Shown in pieces: positions 1 to 12,759 of a DNA stretch of 64,000 nucleotides (its first letter is position 1; every line of letters begins with the position of its first letter). The notes beneath the pieces were generated by a model. It did not search any database and had not been told where the DNA came from. It saw nothing but the letters and a program-made list of their open reading frames with translations. The stretch spans positions 1-64,000 of the forward strand of contig JAPCYS010002640.1 of NCBI GenBank assembly GCA_028641055.1, given 5' to 3'. The position numbers were made by a program, and so were the translations under genes. This stretch comes from Alopecurus myosuroides (taxonomy: Eukaryota; Streptophyta; Magnoliopsida; Poales; Poaceae).

Positions 1-236
1 ATTGTTTTGCTTCCATTGCATGTTGTTTGCAAAGAGAATTATATATTCCTAGGGAGTGGTAGATTATGGGTGGATAGATTTCCTTGATTGTTTGGATTTT
101 TTCAAGTGTTTAGTTGGGCTTGTATTGAGTGCTTAGCTATTGGATGTATAGCATTTTACTTTGATGCTTGCTATGTGATTATCAGGAAAGCATGATTTAT
201 TAGTTTTGATTGATTCTTGCTAAGTAGTGGTTTCAT

Positions 237-3200
237 TGTAACATCCCTGATTTTTTGAGAAACTCAAAAATCACAAAAATTTGAAACTTTTGTTTTCATG
301 TTAAACAAGTCACTAAAAACCAAATGATGTGCAAGAAACAAAGCAAAACAAAACAATACACATCTCAATGGAATTGGAATTTGGAACCTAAAGAAACTTT
401 CTTCCTTAAACCTTAAACCTATTCCAAATCTAGTTTTCATTATAAAGAGAAAATATTCCTTCTTATCAAATCTATTTACAAACATGTTTTCAACCCATTT
501 ATAACTATAAAAATGTTTTCATAATGCGTTTCAAATATTATATCAAGTGATAACCAATAAAGTGTTTATATAAATTATTTTGTTTTTGAAAACAAGTAAG
601 AGAACTTGAAAACCAATATTTACATTTGAAACCGCCTCTATTAATTTTATTAAACCCTAATTCCAATTATATATTACTTTCTATTTAAAAATGAAATTTA
701 TACTATTAAGGCTTTGTCCATATTTTCGAAACTCAATTTTGAAATATGTTGGAAACATTACAAAATAGTTTTATTATGAAAGGTTTTATTCTTATAAAAC
801 CATAGAAACAAAATTGAGTTCATTTGGACTCATAAAACAAAACTTATGTCTTATTTAAGAAATCAGTAAAAAAAGAACAAAAAAACCGAAGAAACACAGG
901 CAACCAACCATCCGGCCCAACCCAACATCTCCCCTACCCCCTACCTTACCGCACGCGCGCAGAAAATAATAGCAGGCCGGCCCAGCCGCGCGCCCCCTCT
1001 CTCTCTACTCGCTCGCCAACGAATGGACCCCCACGTGACGTCATGCGACATCATCGCCTTCCACCTCGCGCAGTACCTACACCCGCCCATGTCTGCGTCG
1101 AGCCGCGACACGATCCTCACCTCTCCATGGCCCTTCTTAAAGCCCCAGAGACCCTCTCTGTTTCCCCTTTAGTCTCCCCCTAAACGATGCCGCGAGTGCA
1201 CGGTTATTGCTCGCCGGAGTTGCGCGATCCCACCGCCAAAATCCTCTGTTTCCGGCCATCCCCATGAGTTTCCGCCGCCACCACATGTCCTCCTCGGTTC
1301 CCCTCTCCCCCGTGAACCTCCTGATTCCCTCCTCTCCATTTTCTTCTCAGTGAATACTCGCCGCCGTGCACATCCGAGACTCACCGGACTTCGCACCGCC
1401 TCCGTCCGCCTCGGGCTGGCCCTCCTGGAAGCGCAAGACGCCGACGCCGTGCCCATACTCTCTCCCGTGGTGCGCTGAGCCTCGTTGTGGTCTCCCCGTG
1501 TCATGGAACCCCCAGGAACGTCAACGCCGTCGAATCCATGCGTCGCCGGCCACCGCGCGCCATATTCCGGCCACCCCGTCACCCGTGAGTTCTTCCCCCT
1601 CTCTCCTCTGCCGTCCGATCGGAGTCGAGTGGCCAGGATTAGATCCACCTAAGTGAAACGTTTTCGGCCAATAGAAACTTGCCAAGTATCAGCCCAGTCA
1701 GCATGCTCGGTCAGTAGCACAGTCAGCACCCCTAGCCACTCAAAGATTGCCACGTGGCCTAGCCATTTTTCTATTTTACCCCGAATAGAAATTAGTTGGC
1801 AGTTTTACAGAAAAGTCCCTGCAACTTGCAACCATCATAACTTTTTAACCATAAGCCCAAATTTAGCAAACTTGAACTTTTTGAAATCATCACAATATTT
1901 AGAAACTTTTGGAACTGTCCAAATTCAAATTTGACAAACTTAAACATGTTCAAATTTAAATATGCTTGTTTAATGAATTCTGGCATAATTAAATTTCTAT
2001 AAATCCAAAAATTGCAAATAAAATATCTTTGGAATCCTTAGGATGTGTACTTTCATACCCCCTGACTCAAAATAATATTTAACCAATTAAAATGGAGTTT
2101 AGAATTTAAACAACCAATTGAGTATTTTGCACCTAGTTTTATTTCTATAAACATTTTTTAATTAGTTTTGTTCTGGAAAATTGTTCCATTTAGTAACCTT
2201 AGACCAGAAAAACCAGTACCAAAACCATTTGTGACCAGAGGAATCATTCCATGTAAATTTTGTCCTATAAAGCATCCATAGTAGTCAGCCTTTATAAATT
2301 AACTGATATTTGATGAAAAACCCCTTTAGGAATATTGTGGTATGATAAATTTTGATCAAACCAACACCAATTTTATGTTAACCTCAGGTGACCATAACGT
2401 GTGGGCCACAAACCCATATCCAAATACCTTTTGTATATTTACAAGCCATATTGTAAATTGCTTCAATCCTACTAAACCAAAGCCATGAAATAAATCATGT
2501 TGATCATGATTTTGTTTTCTAAAACCCTTAAGACAAACCTTGTGTAATATTTGTGACCTTGACCAACCCATGCCCTAGTAGCTAACCCTAAACCCGTTTA
2601 GCATAATACTTTTTGCAAATTGAATTGTGTATTAAATCTAACCCAAAACACTATAATTCCGTTTTATAAATTGAATTATTGTGACAAACTTGAACTTGTC
2701 CATAAAAGACCAAACAATAACCATCACCTCATAATTATTTTTGCATATTGAATTATGTGTCAAATCTTTGTCCATGTTAACACCAATCAAGTTGAATAAC
2801 TTGTTATGCTTATGTATTGCAAATCTTGTTGTATTTGTTTGTATGTTGGTGAATTGCTTGTTTATTGTTATTTATTTATATTGTTTAGATTGTACGGAGA
2901 GCAACATTTTATTTGTGAAGAGAGTGTTTCTATTACCAACTTACACAAGGCAAGTGATGCTCATGTCCCACTAGTTGAGCTATGCCCGGATATTATCACA
3001 ACTGTTGATGATACATGTTGGGTTGTGATGTTTACAACCCAATGAAACACCTGGGTGGATTGGTATGAATGGATTATGTTGAGTGGCTACTCAGGGCCAT
3101 GTTCATGGTGGATTTAGCCATGGATGTGGTGGTTATCACCTGAGGGTACAATTGTGGATTGCCACCCAGGATTAAAGAGATTTGTAGGTCTTCACTGTTT

Positions 3201-4250
3201 AGTTAGCTTCAAGTGCAGCCTTGAGGTAATATGGGCTCTACCAAGATTAAGTAAGCCGTGGGGGTTCATCCTGTTGTATGACACTGGGTGGTAGAATTTT
3301 AGGAGCATCGAGTCATGCTGGTATGGTTGAATCCCTCTTCCCAAAGATCTTGTCTCATTCTTCTCTCGGCGAGGATGAGTCTCAAGGTGAAAGTGCACAA
3401 CCTCTGCGGAGTTAAAAACTAAGATCTTAGCCGTGTCCCCGATTATGGGCCAGTTGAGCAGCTAGACAGAGTTGGTGTCGAAGGATCTCCTCATCTTTTC
3501 TGAATAATATAAAACATGGTAGAAACCCTTTTAGGGCACATGGTGGATTTATCCATGATGCCACAATCAAACCTCATGGTGGATTTAGCCATGATGGTTT
3601 ACCAAACTTCATTGTGGATTTAGCCATGCCGATTTTCAAACTTCATGGTGGATTGAGCCATGATAATTTATCAAACTTCATGGTGGTTTTAGTCATGATG
3701 AACTGTCAACCTTCATGGTGGATTTAGCCATGATGGTTGTACAGAAGTTTTCATTTTTATTAAAAGGATTTATCAAATATAGGACAAAATTGGCTTTATG
3801 CAAATAGCCCAGACTCGACCAGCCAAATATCGTGTAGCTAGTCATTCCTCAAAACTGCCACCATACAAGTGTCACTTGCCAGTACATTGTTTGTACTGAC
3901 TACCTCCCCTGTGGGGGCTGCATATTCCAACGTGCGGGTCATTTAGATGATGAGTAGCTGTTTAGGATCTCGAGTCTACATCCCAACATGTCTGCTTGTG
4001 GCACATGAAGAGAAGGAGGCTCATTGAAGAATTTTTTCCCGTTGTATTTGCTTTGAACTCTGTTATTTGGGGCTAGTCCATGTTGACTATGCCAATTTTA
4101 AGACTATTTTATTTCGTACCCAATGGATCATACGTTCTAGAATGATGCTATTGCAATGAATATTTCATTTTGTCATGTGTATGCTATCAGTGATCCCGAG
4201 AATAGCAGGTACACAAGTATTCTACCTTTGTAAAAAGGTAGGGTGCTACA
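237..4250 (+). mobile_element. Gypsy solo LTR, 4014 bp, TSD TTCAT
   Basis: The block starts TGTAACATCCC and ends GGTGCTACA, with the direct 5-bp repeat TTCAT on both sides (232-236 and 4251-4255). There is no primer binding site, internal region or second LTR, so this is a solo LTR left by recombination between two LTRs. About 900-1650 is much richer in C and G than the flanks and holds a TATA-like TTCTTAAAG near 1134, which is where the LTR promoter and leader would sit. ORF-like stretches in that part have no recognisable family. The start TGTAACATCCC is shared with the LTRs at 14656 and 40917. Confidence 0.8.
3539..3745. repeat. Minisatellite of about 35 bp, about 6 copies
   Basis: Six imperfect head-to-tail copies, each starting near CATGGTGGATTTAGCCATG. 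Each unit carries a short inverted repeat (CATGG/CCATG), so every copy could fold into a small hairpin. A lone related copy lies near 3100. The array is inside the solo LTR and has no coding meaning that I can see. Confidence 0.75.
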
Positions 4251-6543
4251 TTCATGGAATTAGTTTACTGTATTTGCTTACTAGCATGTATAATGTGTAT
4301 GTGTTGTTTGTGAGTATTTATACTCAGGCATTGCTTGTCTAGGAGAATGCATCCTTGTAGTGTTGTTTGCTTCTCTAGTGTTGCATTAGAGTTACCACTA
4401 GGTTTTATGAGCTGTCTAGCATTGTTGTTTCTATTTTATGAGTGTATAATTATCCCAGCATGTTTATAATGTTTTCACTTTTGTTACTGTGGCATAGATA
4501 TTTTATTTTCTAGTTGTGATTAGTGGTAGGATACAATTATCTCTTATAGCATGCTTTTGTAGTAATCTTTCCTGACTAGTATGCTATTAGTGGACTCCTG
4601 TCATTATGTTGTGTTCTAGCTTTATTATCCCTTGGATGATTGTGTTTTAGGATGTTTCCTATGACTTTTTTTTACCATTGATTAAGCTACTGGTTTGTTT
4701 AGTTATTTTTCATGGTTGATGGATTCCTTAGTTTTGGAGGTAGACTTAAGCATAGTCAGTAACTAGCTTATTCATTTGTGGTATGCTTGCTTGCTGTTTG
4801 GAATTTGTCTAAGTGTTTACCTTAGCATGAGTAGTGTACTTATGTTATGGTTATGTTTAGTGGTATCTTGTTATCTGTGTTTTAGGTTAGTAGCAAACTA
4901 TGTTGGTAATGTTTGTTTGTGTTGCTGTTAATACCCGTTGCCATGGGTATTGCTCTGATGATTCGTATTGCTGTAATTGATTGATAGTACCTTGGTAGTC
5001 TCACCTTTGTGTCCTCCAAGCTATGCTTTTAACTTCTTAAATATCTTATTATGAGAGTGGTACACCCACCCATCTATGATATTTAAGGTGTAGAATATGG
5101 TTTCTCAACCTTAGGTTTTTCAGACGATAGTTTTGTACCATGAGTGTATGTGAGTTAGTTTTTCGATAACTTTTTGAGTGTTTCCGCTAGTATAATTTTG
5201 CTTGCTGTATGTGTGGCCTTTTTATATTATTCACCTTTTAGTTATGAGTGTGTGTCTTTTATTATTTTACGACGTTAAAAAACGAAGAAGAAGAAGCAGT
5301 TGTGGAGTTGTGCGTCAAGTTCAAGCTACTTCAAGGCCATGGACACTAAGAGATTTAAGGCAAGACATCCTGATGCTTGCTGTTATCACACTTATCATGA
5401 TCTATCATGCATGGTTTAACTTTTGAAAGTCTTACAAAAACTTTGATTACCAAAAAACTATTTTTGAGTGACTACTACCATTAATATTATATTATTATGC
5501 CAGTAGTTGATACTTGGTGTTACCAAGCCCATAGCCACCATATGGTATTTATTACCATCAAAAGTATAAGCCCCTAAGTGGACACCCTAAAAATATGTTT
5601 TTGCAAAACAAAGGCGTTATGGGAAACCAGGTGGAGAGGCCGAGCCTTATCCACCAGAGGGATGTTGAAGTGGTCATTTTTGAGAAAAGCGTGTTTTTAC
5701 AAAAATGACACATAATCTAGTCTTCGCCGGACAACCTTTACCGTACTGCCACTCTACCCCAACATGGGCACGGGGCTTAACTTGAAGTTTGTTTTTGTTA
5801 GTGTGTGCTCTATCTCAATTTTCTATAAGGTACATGACTTCCCTCAAACCGAAATGCCGCCAGTCATGAAGCATCGAGGCATACAAAGTGAGGAATTAAG
5901 TTACCCCCGGGTGCGATAGTTGAGTCTCCTGCCGTGGTGGGGTGGGACCTGGTGCCGGGGAGAATATACTCAACTGAAAAGATAGGCATATTCTAACTTG
6001 AACATAGTGGATGGTTAGGATCGGTTATCTGATGTTTACATACTGATTTACAGTCCGTGGTTGTTCATGGCGGATGTACTGAATCTTGTGGAGTGTGTAC
6101 ACCTTTGTAGAGTCAAACTATTCTGAATAGCCGCGTCCTTGGATACGGATAGTTGAATGGCCATGTAGCTAGAATTGTGTCAATGTTTTTCAAAAAGGAG
6201 TTTGAAAAGGAGTTGGAACTTATGAAGTACTGAAAGAAGGAACCTTGTGCCCTGGAGGTATCGTTGGTGAAAATCCATAAGTAGTCTTACAAGAAGTTTT
6301 GCAAATAGAAAACTTTCTTTTTAACAAGGTTTTACAAAACCTCTTGTACATGTGATATCTACAAGAGAAAGAAAATTATATTATTTTCTTTCGAAGTAAC
6401 TTCTTCAACAAAGATAAATAGATTTTAAAAACCAACTATGATATATCTTTCATATATCATGGATAGTGAACCCTATGTATAGCCTACCTACCACACCATA
6501 TAAGCATACTTGCATTTGGTAAACTACATGATGGGTGTATTGC

Positions 6544-6565
6544 TGAGTACTTTCAAACGTACTCA
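6544..6565. other. Stem-loop TGAGTAC-N8-GTACTCA in Gypsy LTR
   Basis: A perfect 7-bp stem with an 8-nt loop. A matching stem-loop with a 5-nt loop lies at 43743-43761 in another Gypsy LTR, at a similar relative position, about 0.4-0.7 kb before the LTR end. The shared position suggests a conserved LTR RNA or DNA structure, but function is unknown. Confidence 0.5.
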
Positions 6566-6942
6566 TATTGGTTTCGTCCCTGGTATTTACTTGCCAGACT
6601 TCGAGGAGGAGCCTCTGGAGAAGTTCTACGAGGAGGGGTACTGCGCTGATGGACTTGCGAACTAGGATCGTCTCTCGGTCAGCAACCTGTAGGTTAAGGC
6701 GTGACTTGGGCTCTACTATGTTGTGTTGTGTTTTAGTCTTCCGTTGTGTGTGTTGTGTGTTTGCCCTGCGTGGTAGTTGTGTAGGCTTGGTGACCATGTT
6801 CCTTGTGTAAGTCTTGTTGTAAACGTGTAATGGATGTTGTATCTGAATGCCAACTTGATATGTTGTTCACGACTGGTGTGATGTGGGATCATGAATGTAT
6901 GCATATCGGAGGTCCTTGAGCAGTGGTTCGGGGGTCACTGCA

Positions 6943-7328
6943 TTCTGGAGCTCTCCCCGGCACCCTGCCGGAGGGGGAAATCATCACCGGAGGGGTCTAC
7001 ACCACCATGCCCTCCTCCGAAGTGATGCGTGAGTAGTTCATCCCTGGACTACGGGTCCATAGCAGTATCTAGATGGTTGTTCTCTCCACTTTGTACCTCA
7101 TTTTTAGATCTTGTGAGCTGCCTAACATGATCAAGATCATCTTTATGTAATGCTACATGTTGTGTTTGTGAGATCTGATGAATTTTGAATGCTATGTCTT
7201 CCGATTATCAATCTATCATGTTATCTTCATGCTTATGTTATTTATGATCTTGAATGCTCTCCGTTATTAGTAGATGCTCTGGCCAAGTAGATGCTAGTAA
7301 CTCCAAGAGGGAGTATTTATGCTCGATA
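6943..7328 (+). mobile_element. Athila-type LTR, middle fragment
   Basis: The sequence runs in parallel with the middle of the LTRs at 25880 and 26705: the CGGCACCCTGCCGGAG block, the GATGCGTGAGTAGTTCATCC block, and the block ending in GGGAGTATTTATGCTCGATA. The left side is cut by the Gypsy LTR ending at 6942 and the right side by the Copia LTR starting at 7329. The missing LTR ends are not found elsewhere in the window. Confidence 0.75.
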
Positions 7329-8978
7329 TGAAGGGAATATGCCCGAGAGGCAATAATAAAATGGTTATTATCTTATTCCTTGTTTATGATGAATGTTTAT
7401 TTCTCATGCTAGAATTGTATTAACCGGAAACGTTGATACATGTGTGTTTAATAAACAAACAATGGTTCCTAGTAAAGCCTCTCTTTTAACTAGCTCGTTG
7501 ATTAATAGATGATCAAGGTTTCCTGATCATGAACATTGGATGTTGTTAATAACGGGGTCATGTCATTAGAAGAATGATGTGATGAACATAGACCCAATAT
7601 CAAGATAACAATACGATCAAGTCATTTAGTTTATATTGTTATATCTTGCATACGAAGTAACTTATTCCTTAGACCATGAGATCATGTCAATCACTGGTAC
7701 CGGAAGGATGCTTTGATGTCATCAAATGTCACACAGTAACAGGGTGACTATAAAGGTGCTGTTAGGTATTCGGAAAGTATTAGTTGAGGATCATGGATCA
7801 AGAGTGGGATTTGTCCATCCAAATGACGGAGAGATATACTCTGGGCCCTCTCGGTGATATCACATCGATATCGCTTGCAAGCACGTGACTAGGTCACAAG
7901 GATATCATATCACGGAAACGAGAAAAGATTACTTGTCGGTAACGAGATTGAACAAGGTATGGTTGATACCAATGATCGAATCTCGGACAAGTAAAATATC
8001 GCGAGACAAAGGGAATTAGTCACGATGTTTATGGTTCACGCGATCACTAGATTCATCGTTGAATGTGTAGGAGTCATTACGGATCTCCAGGTCCCGCTGT
8101 TGACTATTGATCGGAGAGGTGTCTCGATCATGTCTACATTATTCATGAACCGTAGGGTGACACACTTAAGGTTTGATGACGCGATTGAGTGGATACGGGA
8201 TATCGGAGAAAAGTTTGGACAACACCGAAATTGTTTCGGGGAATATTGAAATAGTCACCAGAATTATTTTGGGGAATATTGAAATAGTTCAAGGTGGTAT
8301 ATGTTAATGTTTGATTAACAAATAGTTCAAGGGGTTAAGTTTTAGTGTTTGTTAATAGGATTAACAAATTTTAAAATAAAGAAATAAAATTGTTTTATTT
8401 ATTTATTAAAGAAAACCCTTGGAATTTTGAGTGGAAATTGATGAGAGAATGAGTGGGTTGAGTGGAGACTCCACCCACATGATGAGGGGAGAGGTGGAGG
8501 CACCAAAAATTCGTGGCTGCCTCCCCCTCCTATATAAATAGGGGTTGAACCTCCCTCTACACACACACTTGTGTCATCTCCATTCTCCCGCTGATCCACC
8601 TCATGTTCATGCACTTGGCGAAGCCCTGAACGAAATTTTCCCCACCACACCACGTCGTCGTGCTGCTGGTTTCCGAGGGATCCTCTACTTCCGCTGCCCC
8701 GCTGGATCGAGGGAACGGAGGTCGTCATCGAGTTGTACGTGCGACCGAGTGCGGAAGCGCTGCCAGATTGCAGCGCTCTTCTTCGCGATCTTGAGATCGA
8801 TGTGAGTACAACTACATCACCAACGAGATTTGATCTCGTAACTCTTTGTGTCTTCTAGGGTATGTGTTCTCCTTAACCCTCTCGTTGCCCGTTGCACTTC
8901 TTCTCCTAGATTAGATCTTGGCCTTTCGGGTGTCTCTCGCGTAGGAATTTTTTTGTTTTCTATGCATCGACCCCTTCA
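7329..8978 (+). mobile_element. Copia (BARE/Angela-like) 5' LTR
   Basis: A 1650-bp LTR that starts TGAAGGGAATATGCCC and ends GACCCCTTCA; its ends form a perfect 7-bp inverted repeat (TGAAGGG/CCCTTCA). One base after it lies a tRNA-iMet type primer binding site. The text near its start (GAGAGGCAATAATAAA) and further in (GGTGACTATAAAGGTGC) matches what I know of BARE/Angela/WIS LTRs. The preceding CGATA (7324-7328) is the candidate TSD; the 3' LTR that would confirm it is not in the window. Confidence 0.8.
8531..8540 (+). promoter_or_regulatory. TATA box of the Copia LTR
   Basis: TATATAAATA lies about 440 bp before the LTR end and is followed by a C-rich stretch, the usual layout of a plant LTR promoter. 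Transcription would start about 30 bp downstream. Confidence 0.6.
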
Positions 8979-8979
8979 G

Positions 8980-8991
8980 TGGTATCAGAGC
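8980..8991 (+). other. Primer binding site, tRNA-iMet type
   Basis: TGGTATCAGAGC one base after the LTR end is the classical plant Copia primer site complementary to the 3' end of initiator Met tRNA. It fixes the LTR boundary and the element orientation. Confidence 0.9.
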
Positions 8992-11309
8992 CAGGTCTAT
9001 GCGTAGATGTTTTGTACGGGTAGAACACATAGGTGTATGTGGGTGTTGATGATCATGTTATTACCTCCTTGATTCTTTTATGATCTTAGTGGCATAGTGG
9101 GATGAAGCGGCCCGGACTAACCTTACATGTCCACGTACATGAGACTTGTTCCACAACTGACATGCAACTTGTATTGCATAAGTGGCTTGCGGGTGTCTGT
9201 TTCTCCTACTATAGTTAAGATCTAATCTACGAAGGGTTGTTAAAAATGTGTTTATCAACGTTGTGGTTGATGTTCGTAGGTATGAACGGTTCTATCCTCG
9301 AAAGCCCTAAGCCACGTAAAATATGCGAAAATAAATTAGAAGCGTCTAACTAGTTTTTTCTGGGCATGTGATGTGATGGTCAATGTTACAAATTTGATTA
9401 TGAGATGATCTATTTTGTAAATTATTGATATACCGGAAGGTATCCATATGATTGTCTTATTATTGATGGACAATCAAGATTGGGGTGCCATGGTACTTGA
9501 TACCACGCCAGTGGAATGATGGAGATCATACCATGACGCACATGATGGAGATCAAGTGCAAGAAGGACCATATCATATCACGTTATCCTTTCATGTGATG
9601 TATGTGATGTTAATCCTTTTTATGCATCTTGTTTTGCTTAGATAGCGACGGTAGCATTATAAGATGATCCCTCTCACTTAATATCAAGATAATAATGAGT
9701 TCTTCCTTAAGTATGCACCGTTAAGAAAGTTCGTCGTTTCGAGACACCACGTGATGTTCGGGTGTGACAGACTCAACGTTCGCATACAACGGGTGTTTTC
9801 AAGCCTAGCATGTACAAACATGGCCTTGAAACACACGCAATACTACGGTTCTACTTGGCGATCCTAGCATGTACAGACATGGCCTCGGAACACGTAACCG
9901 AAAGGTAAAGCATGAGTCATATGGATGATATGATGAACATGTCTATGTTCTCCTTTGAAGCTACATCATCTCACGTGATAATAGGTTTTGGTGTAGTGAA
10001 TTTGGTTCGTGTAATCACTAAAGACGACTAAGAGGGATGTTGTTTTTGAGTGGGAGTTCATGGCATAATTTTGAATTAACTTGAACTTATTTATCATGAA
10101 CAACCAATCAAAATGAATTTGCACAAATTGTAGTATTCATTGGCATCCACAAAACTACCTTACACTTAGATTGTTGATTGAGATATAACTGTTATGATCT
10201 GGTAAAAATCATTTAAAATTGGTACCGTATTAGTGAAATTTAAAATTGAGTCATATTGTAGATTTTTGGTATTTCCTACCTAGCTCCATATGGTTAATGA
10301 TTGATTGATCTAAAGAGCAACCAATTCCTACTTAGAATCTAGAGTCATGGTTGCTTCCATATTACTTTATCTTCAAAAGAATGTTTTGTTGATCAAGGTG
10401 ATTTTGGAACTAAAAAGAGTTGTTTTCAGAAACAATCAAGTGAAAAGATATATTGATATCTAGAAACTTATTTGTGGCAACATGACTGAGTATAATTTAG
10501 CGTGACAATGTTTGCTTATATTATCTGAATATATGCAATGACTGAAGACGCTAGGCGTTTAAATATTCCAAGAAGTTGGGCGCTACAAATTATCCTCTAA
10601 ATTCCTTCCTTCGAGCTATAGTAGCTTAATCATAAAATTGTTATGATGGGATGGATTAAAAGTATAGGTAAAGTTGTTTACCTTACTTGGAGATTGCTAA
10701 GAGTGGAATCTAGAAGAATACTATTAATGTGGTGATATTAGTAGAACAAACTCAAAGTATGACTCAATGGGTGATAGTATATGACTAACACGCCAAAGAA
10801 AATGAGCTAGTACGACTAGCATTGTTTGATGTTGAATGATTCTTCTATAAAGGAAAGGAAATATTGAAAATAGAATTACAAAAGATCTATGGCAGAAAAA
10901 GAAGATAACTGGAAAAGTCCAGCTCAGGAGTATATGCTTGATATACAAGTTATAGATGTATTACTAGTTAACAAAGTATTTTTGGGTATTTTGATACCAC
11001 ATTGGTTGGTATGAGTTGTCATACAAAGCAACGCAATGCAAGAAATACAAGGGACTAAAAGGAACTAGTAAGAGATGTGGAATCGATTATGACAAGAACA
11101 TAAATAAAGTGTTATTGTGTTCATTGTCGTATCGAACCAAACATTCAAGATTTATTTTAAGAACTTAATAAGTTGTTATTTTGTTCTAGTCTTTTGTGAG
11201 AACAAATGAGATTGTTCAACCTATGACCATATTCCATAATTGATGGATATGTTAATATAAATCATGTTGGTAAAGTAAACATCTATAAAACTAAATGCTA
11301 AACGTTGCA
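8992..11309 (+). mobile_element. Copia leader and gag zone, decayed
   Basis: This follows the primer site of the Copia element. I find no open frame longer than about 75 codons and no recognisable gag. The position suggests untranslated leader and then gag. Motifs such as GGGTGTGACAGACTC and repeated CTAGCATGTACA stretches near 9810-9880 look like leader sequence. Decay is too deep to place gag limits. Confidence 0.5.
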
Positions 11310-12200
11310 AGACGTAAAAGAGTTTCACTTAAATTGTGACACCACCATTTTAGTTCATATCGGAAAGGAAAATATGAAGGAACTCCATATTGATGGACTT
11401 CTGGAGTCATTTTGTTTTGAATAAATTGACGCTTGTGAGACCTCTTCCAAAAGATGACTAAAATTCCGTTCATAGGCCAAAGTAGAATGGACGACTAATT
11501 TAGTGGAGATTATACATATTGATGTAGATAGTCCATTATGTGTAGTCATGTATGGTGGATTAATTTGTCCTTCATAAAATTATGTCGATGATTTGAGTAG
11601 ATATGTGAGTATATCTATTTAAAGAGAACGGAGTTTGACATTTTGAATTGGTTCAAAAGGTTGTTAATATGAAGTAAAAATCAATGTAACAAGATAATCA
11701 AGTATTTATGATTGGATCATAAAGGAGAAAGTTTGAGTTACAAGTTTAGCAAAACATCTGAGAAGTTGCAGAATTGTTCTACAACTTATACTTCTCGAAA
11801 ACCCCACATTAGTTTGGAGTGTCCAAGAGACAAAATCAAACCATGTTGGACATGGTAAGATAAATAAAAATGCCATTATAATTTTGTAGTTTATACATTA
11901 GTGACAACCGCTTTTACACTGAAAAGAGCGCCATCATGATCCATTGAAATTGACACCATATAAGATATGGTTTGGGTAATGACCCAAATTATCTTTTTCT
12001 TAAGTTTTGGTATGCATAGAGAGTTTCTAAATCGGAGTGCAACAACTGACTTGACACCCAAGATCACCTTTTGAGACAACCATCCAAAGGAGGAATACCA
12101 AAGATCTCAGGATTCTGTTCTTCTATGTGAAGGAACACTCACATTCATGATCAAGCCACCTCTATCCTAAGGAGCTGCAAGTCCATCCACAAGAGATAAT
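11310..12200 (+). pseudogene. Copia pol remnant: GAG-pre-integrase and integrase
   Basis: Read across frames, the plus strand gives a decayed but recognisable Copia pol segment. Near 11370-11500 are traces of the GAG-pre-integrase zinc domain (residues like LHIDGLLESF, then a CET stretch). Near 11505-11560 is the start of the integrase core (IIHIDVDSPL, then YVDDLSRY around 11580). Near 11820-11850 is GVSKRQNQTMLDMV, the GVxERRNRTLLDM signature, and near 11960 is YGLGNDPNYLFLKFW, the later conserved block. Stops and frameshifts occur every few dozen codons, so it cannot make a protein. Reverse transcriptase and RNase H, which should follow, are absent. Confidence 0.7.
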
Positions 12201-12759
12201 AGACATGTGGAGTCAGAGACGCGTAAACTAAGACATCATAGAAAGCTACCTACACTATGAGAAGGACATATGGAGAAGATGCAACTATTCCACTGGAGGT
12301 GCCAAGAGTTTACGCAACCCCACTAGTTGGAGAAACGATAATTTAGTTTAGTTTTGTCTTACAGATTTGTTACTTTCTGTTAGACAAGTAAGGATGGCCG
12401 AGTGTTAGATCACGTAGTTCATCAATCTACATGTGGAAAATGATATGGGTGCAGGATGGACTGATCACCATTTCTACTACTCATGTTATTTACTCTTACT
12501 ATGTTGGGTTGAAGGAACTATGTTTGCCTTGAGCCTTAGTCGAGTGACAATGATGTTAAACCTAAACCATAGACGAGTAAGATGTAATAATATCCCTATG
12601 TTAGGCAAGTGTTGCTGAAACGTACTAAACTTCGGTGAGGACAGAGCCAATCTTGGAGGAATCATGCAATGGAAGATATTTCCTACCATGAGAGTTTCGT
12701 TAGAAATATCATGGCGTTTGCATTCAAGGGATACAACAACATGATGAAAGATCGCCAAG
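12201..12759. other. Unassigned stretch between two pol remnants
   Basis: No open frame or motif is convincing. It lies between the Copia integrase remnant and a Gypsy integrase remnant. The junction where one element gives way to the other must be in here, but I cannot place it. The 61-90 codon open frames at 12433-12758 on both strands look random. Confidence 0.3.

Larger units (their letters stand above)
1..6942 (+). mobile_element. Gypsy LTR, left end outside window, split by a nested solo LTR
   Basis: When the nested solo LTR (237-4250) and one TSD copy are taken out, 1-236 runs straight into 4256-6942. The block ends at about 6942 in GGTCACTGCA, and at 6943 Athila LTR sequence resumes, so I read it as the right-hand part of a long Gypsy LTR inserted in an Athila LTR. 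A stem-loop, TGAGTAC-N8-GTACTCA, lies at 6544-6565; the same kind of stem-loop occurs in the LTR at 40917-44460. No coding capacity is visible. The family (Tekay-like) and the exact right end are inferences; the left end cannot be seen. Confidence 0.4.

Noticed and set aside
1169..1656. Overlapping open frames of 96-159 codons on both strands
   Set aside because: They lie in a GC-rich LTR leader, overlap each other on opposite strands and have no domain or codon pattern; long frames are expected from composition.
12433..12758. Open frames of 61-90 codons on both strands
   Set aside because: No motif, overlapping strands, and position between two decayed elements.
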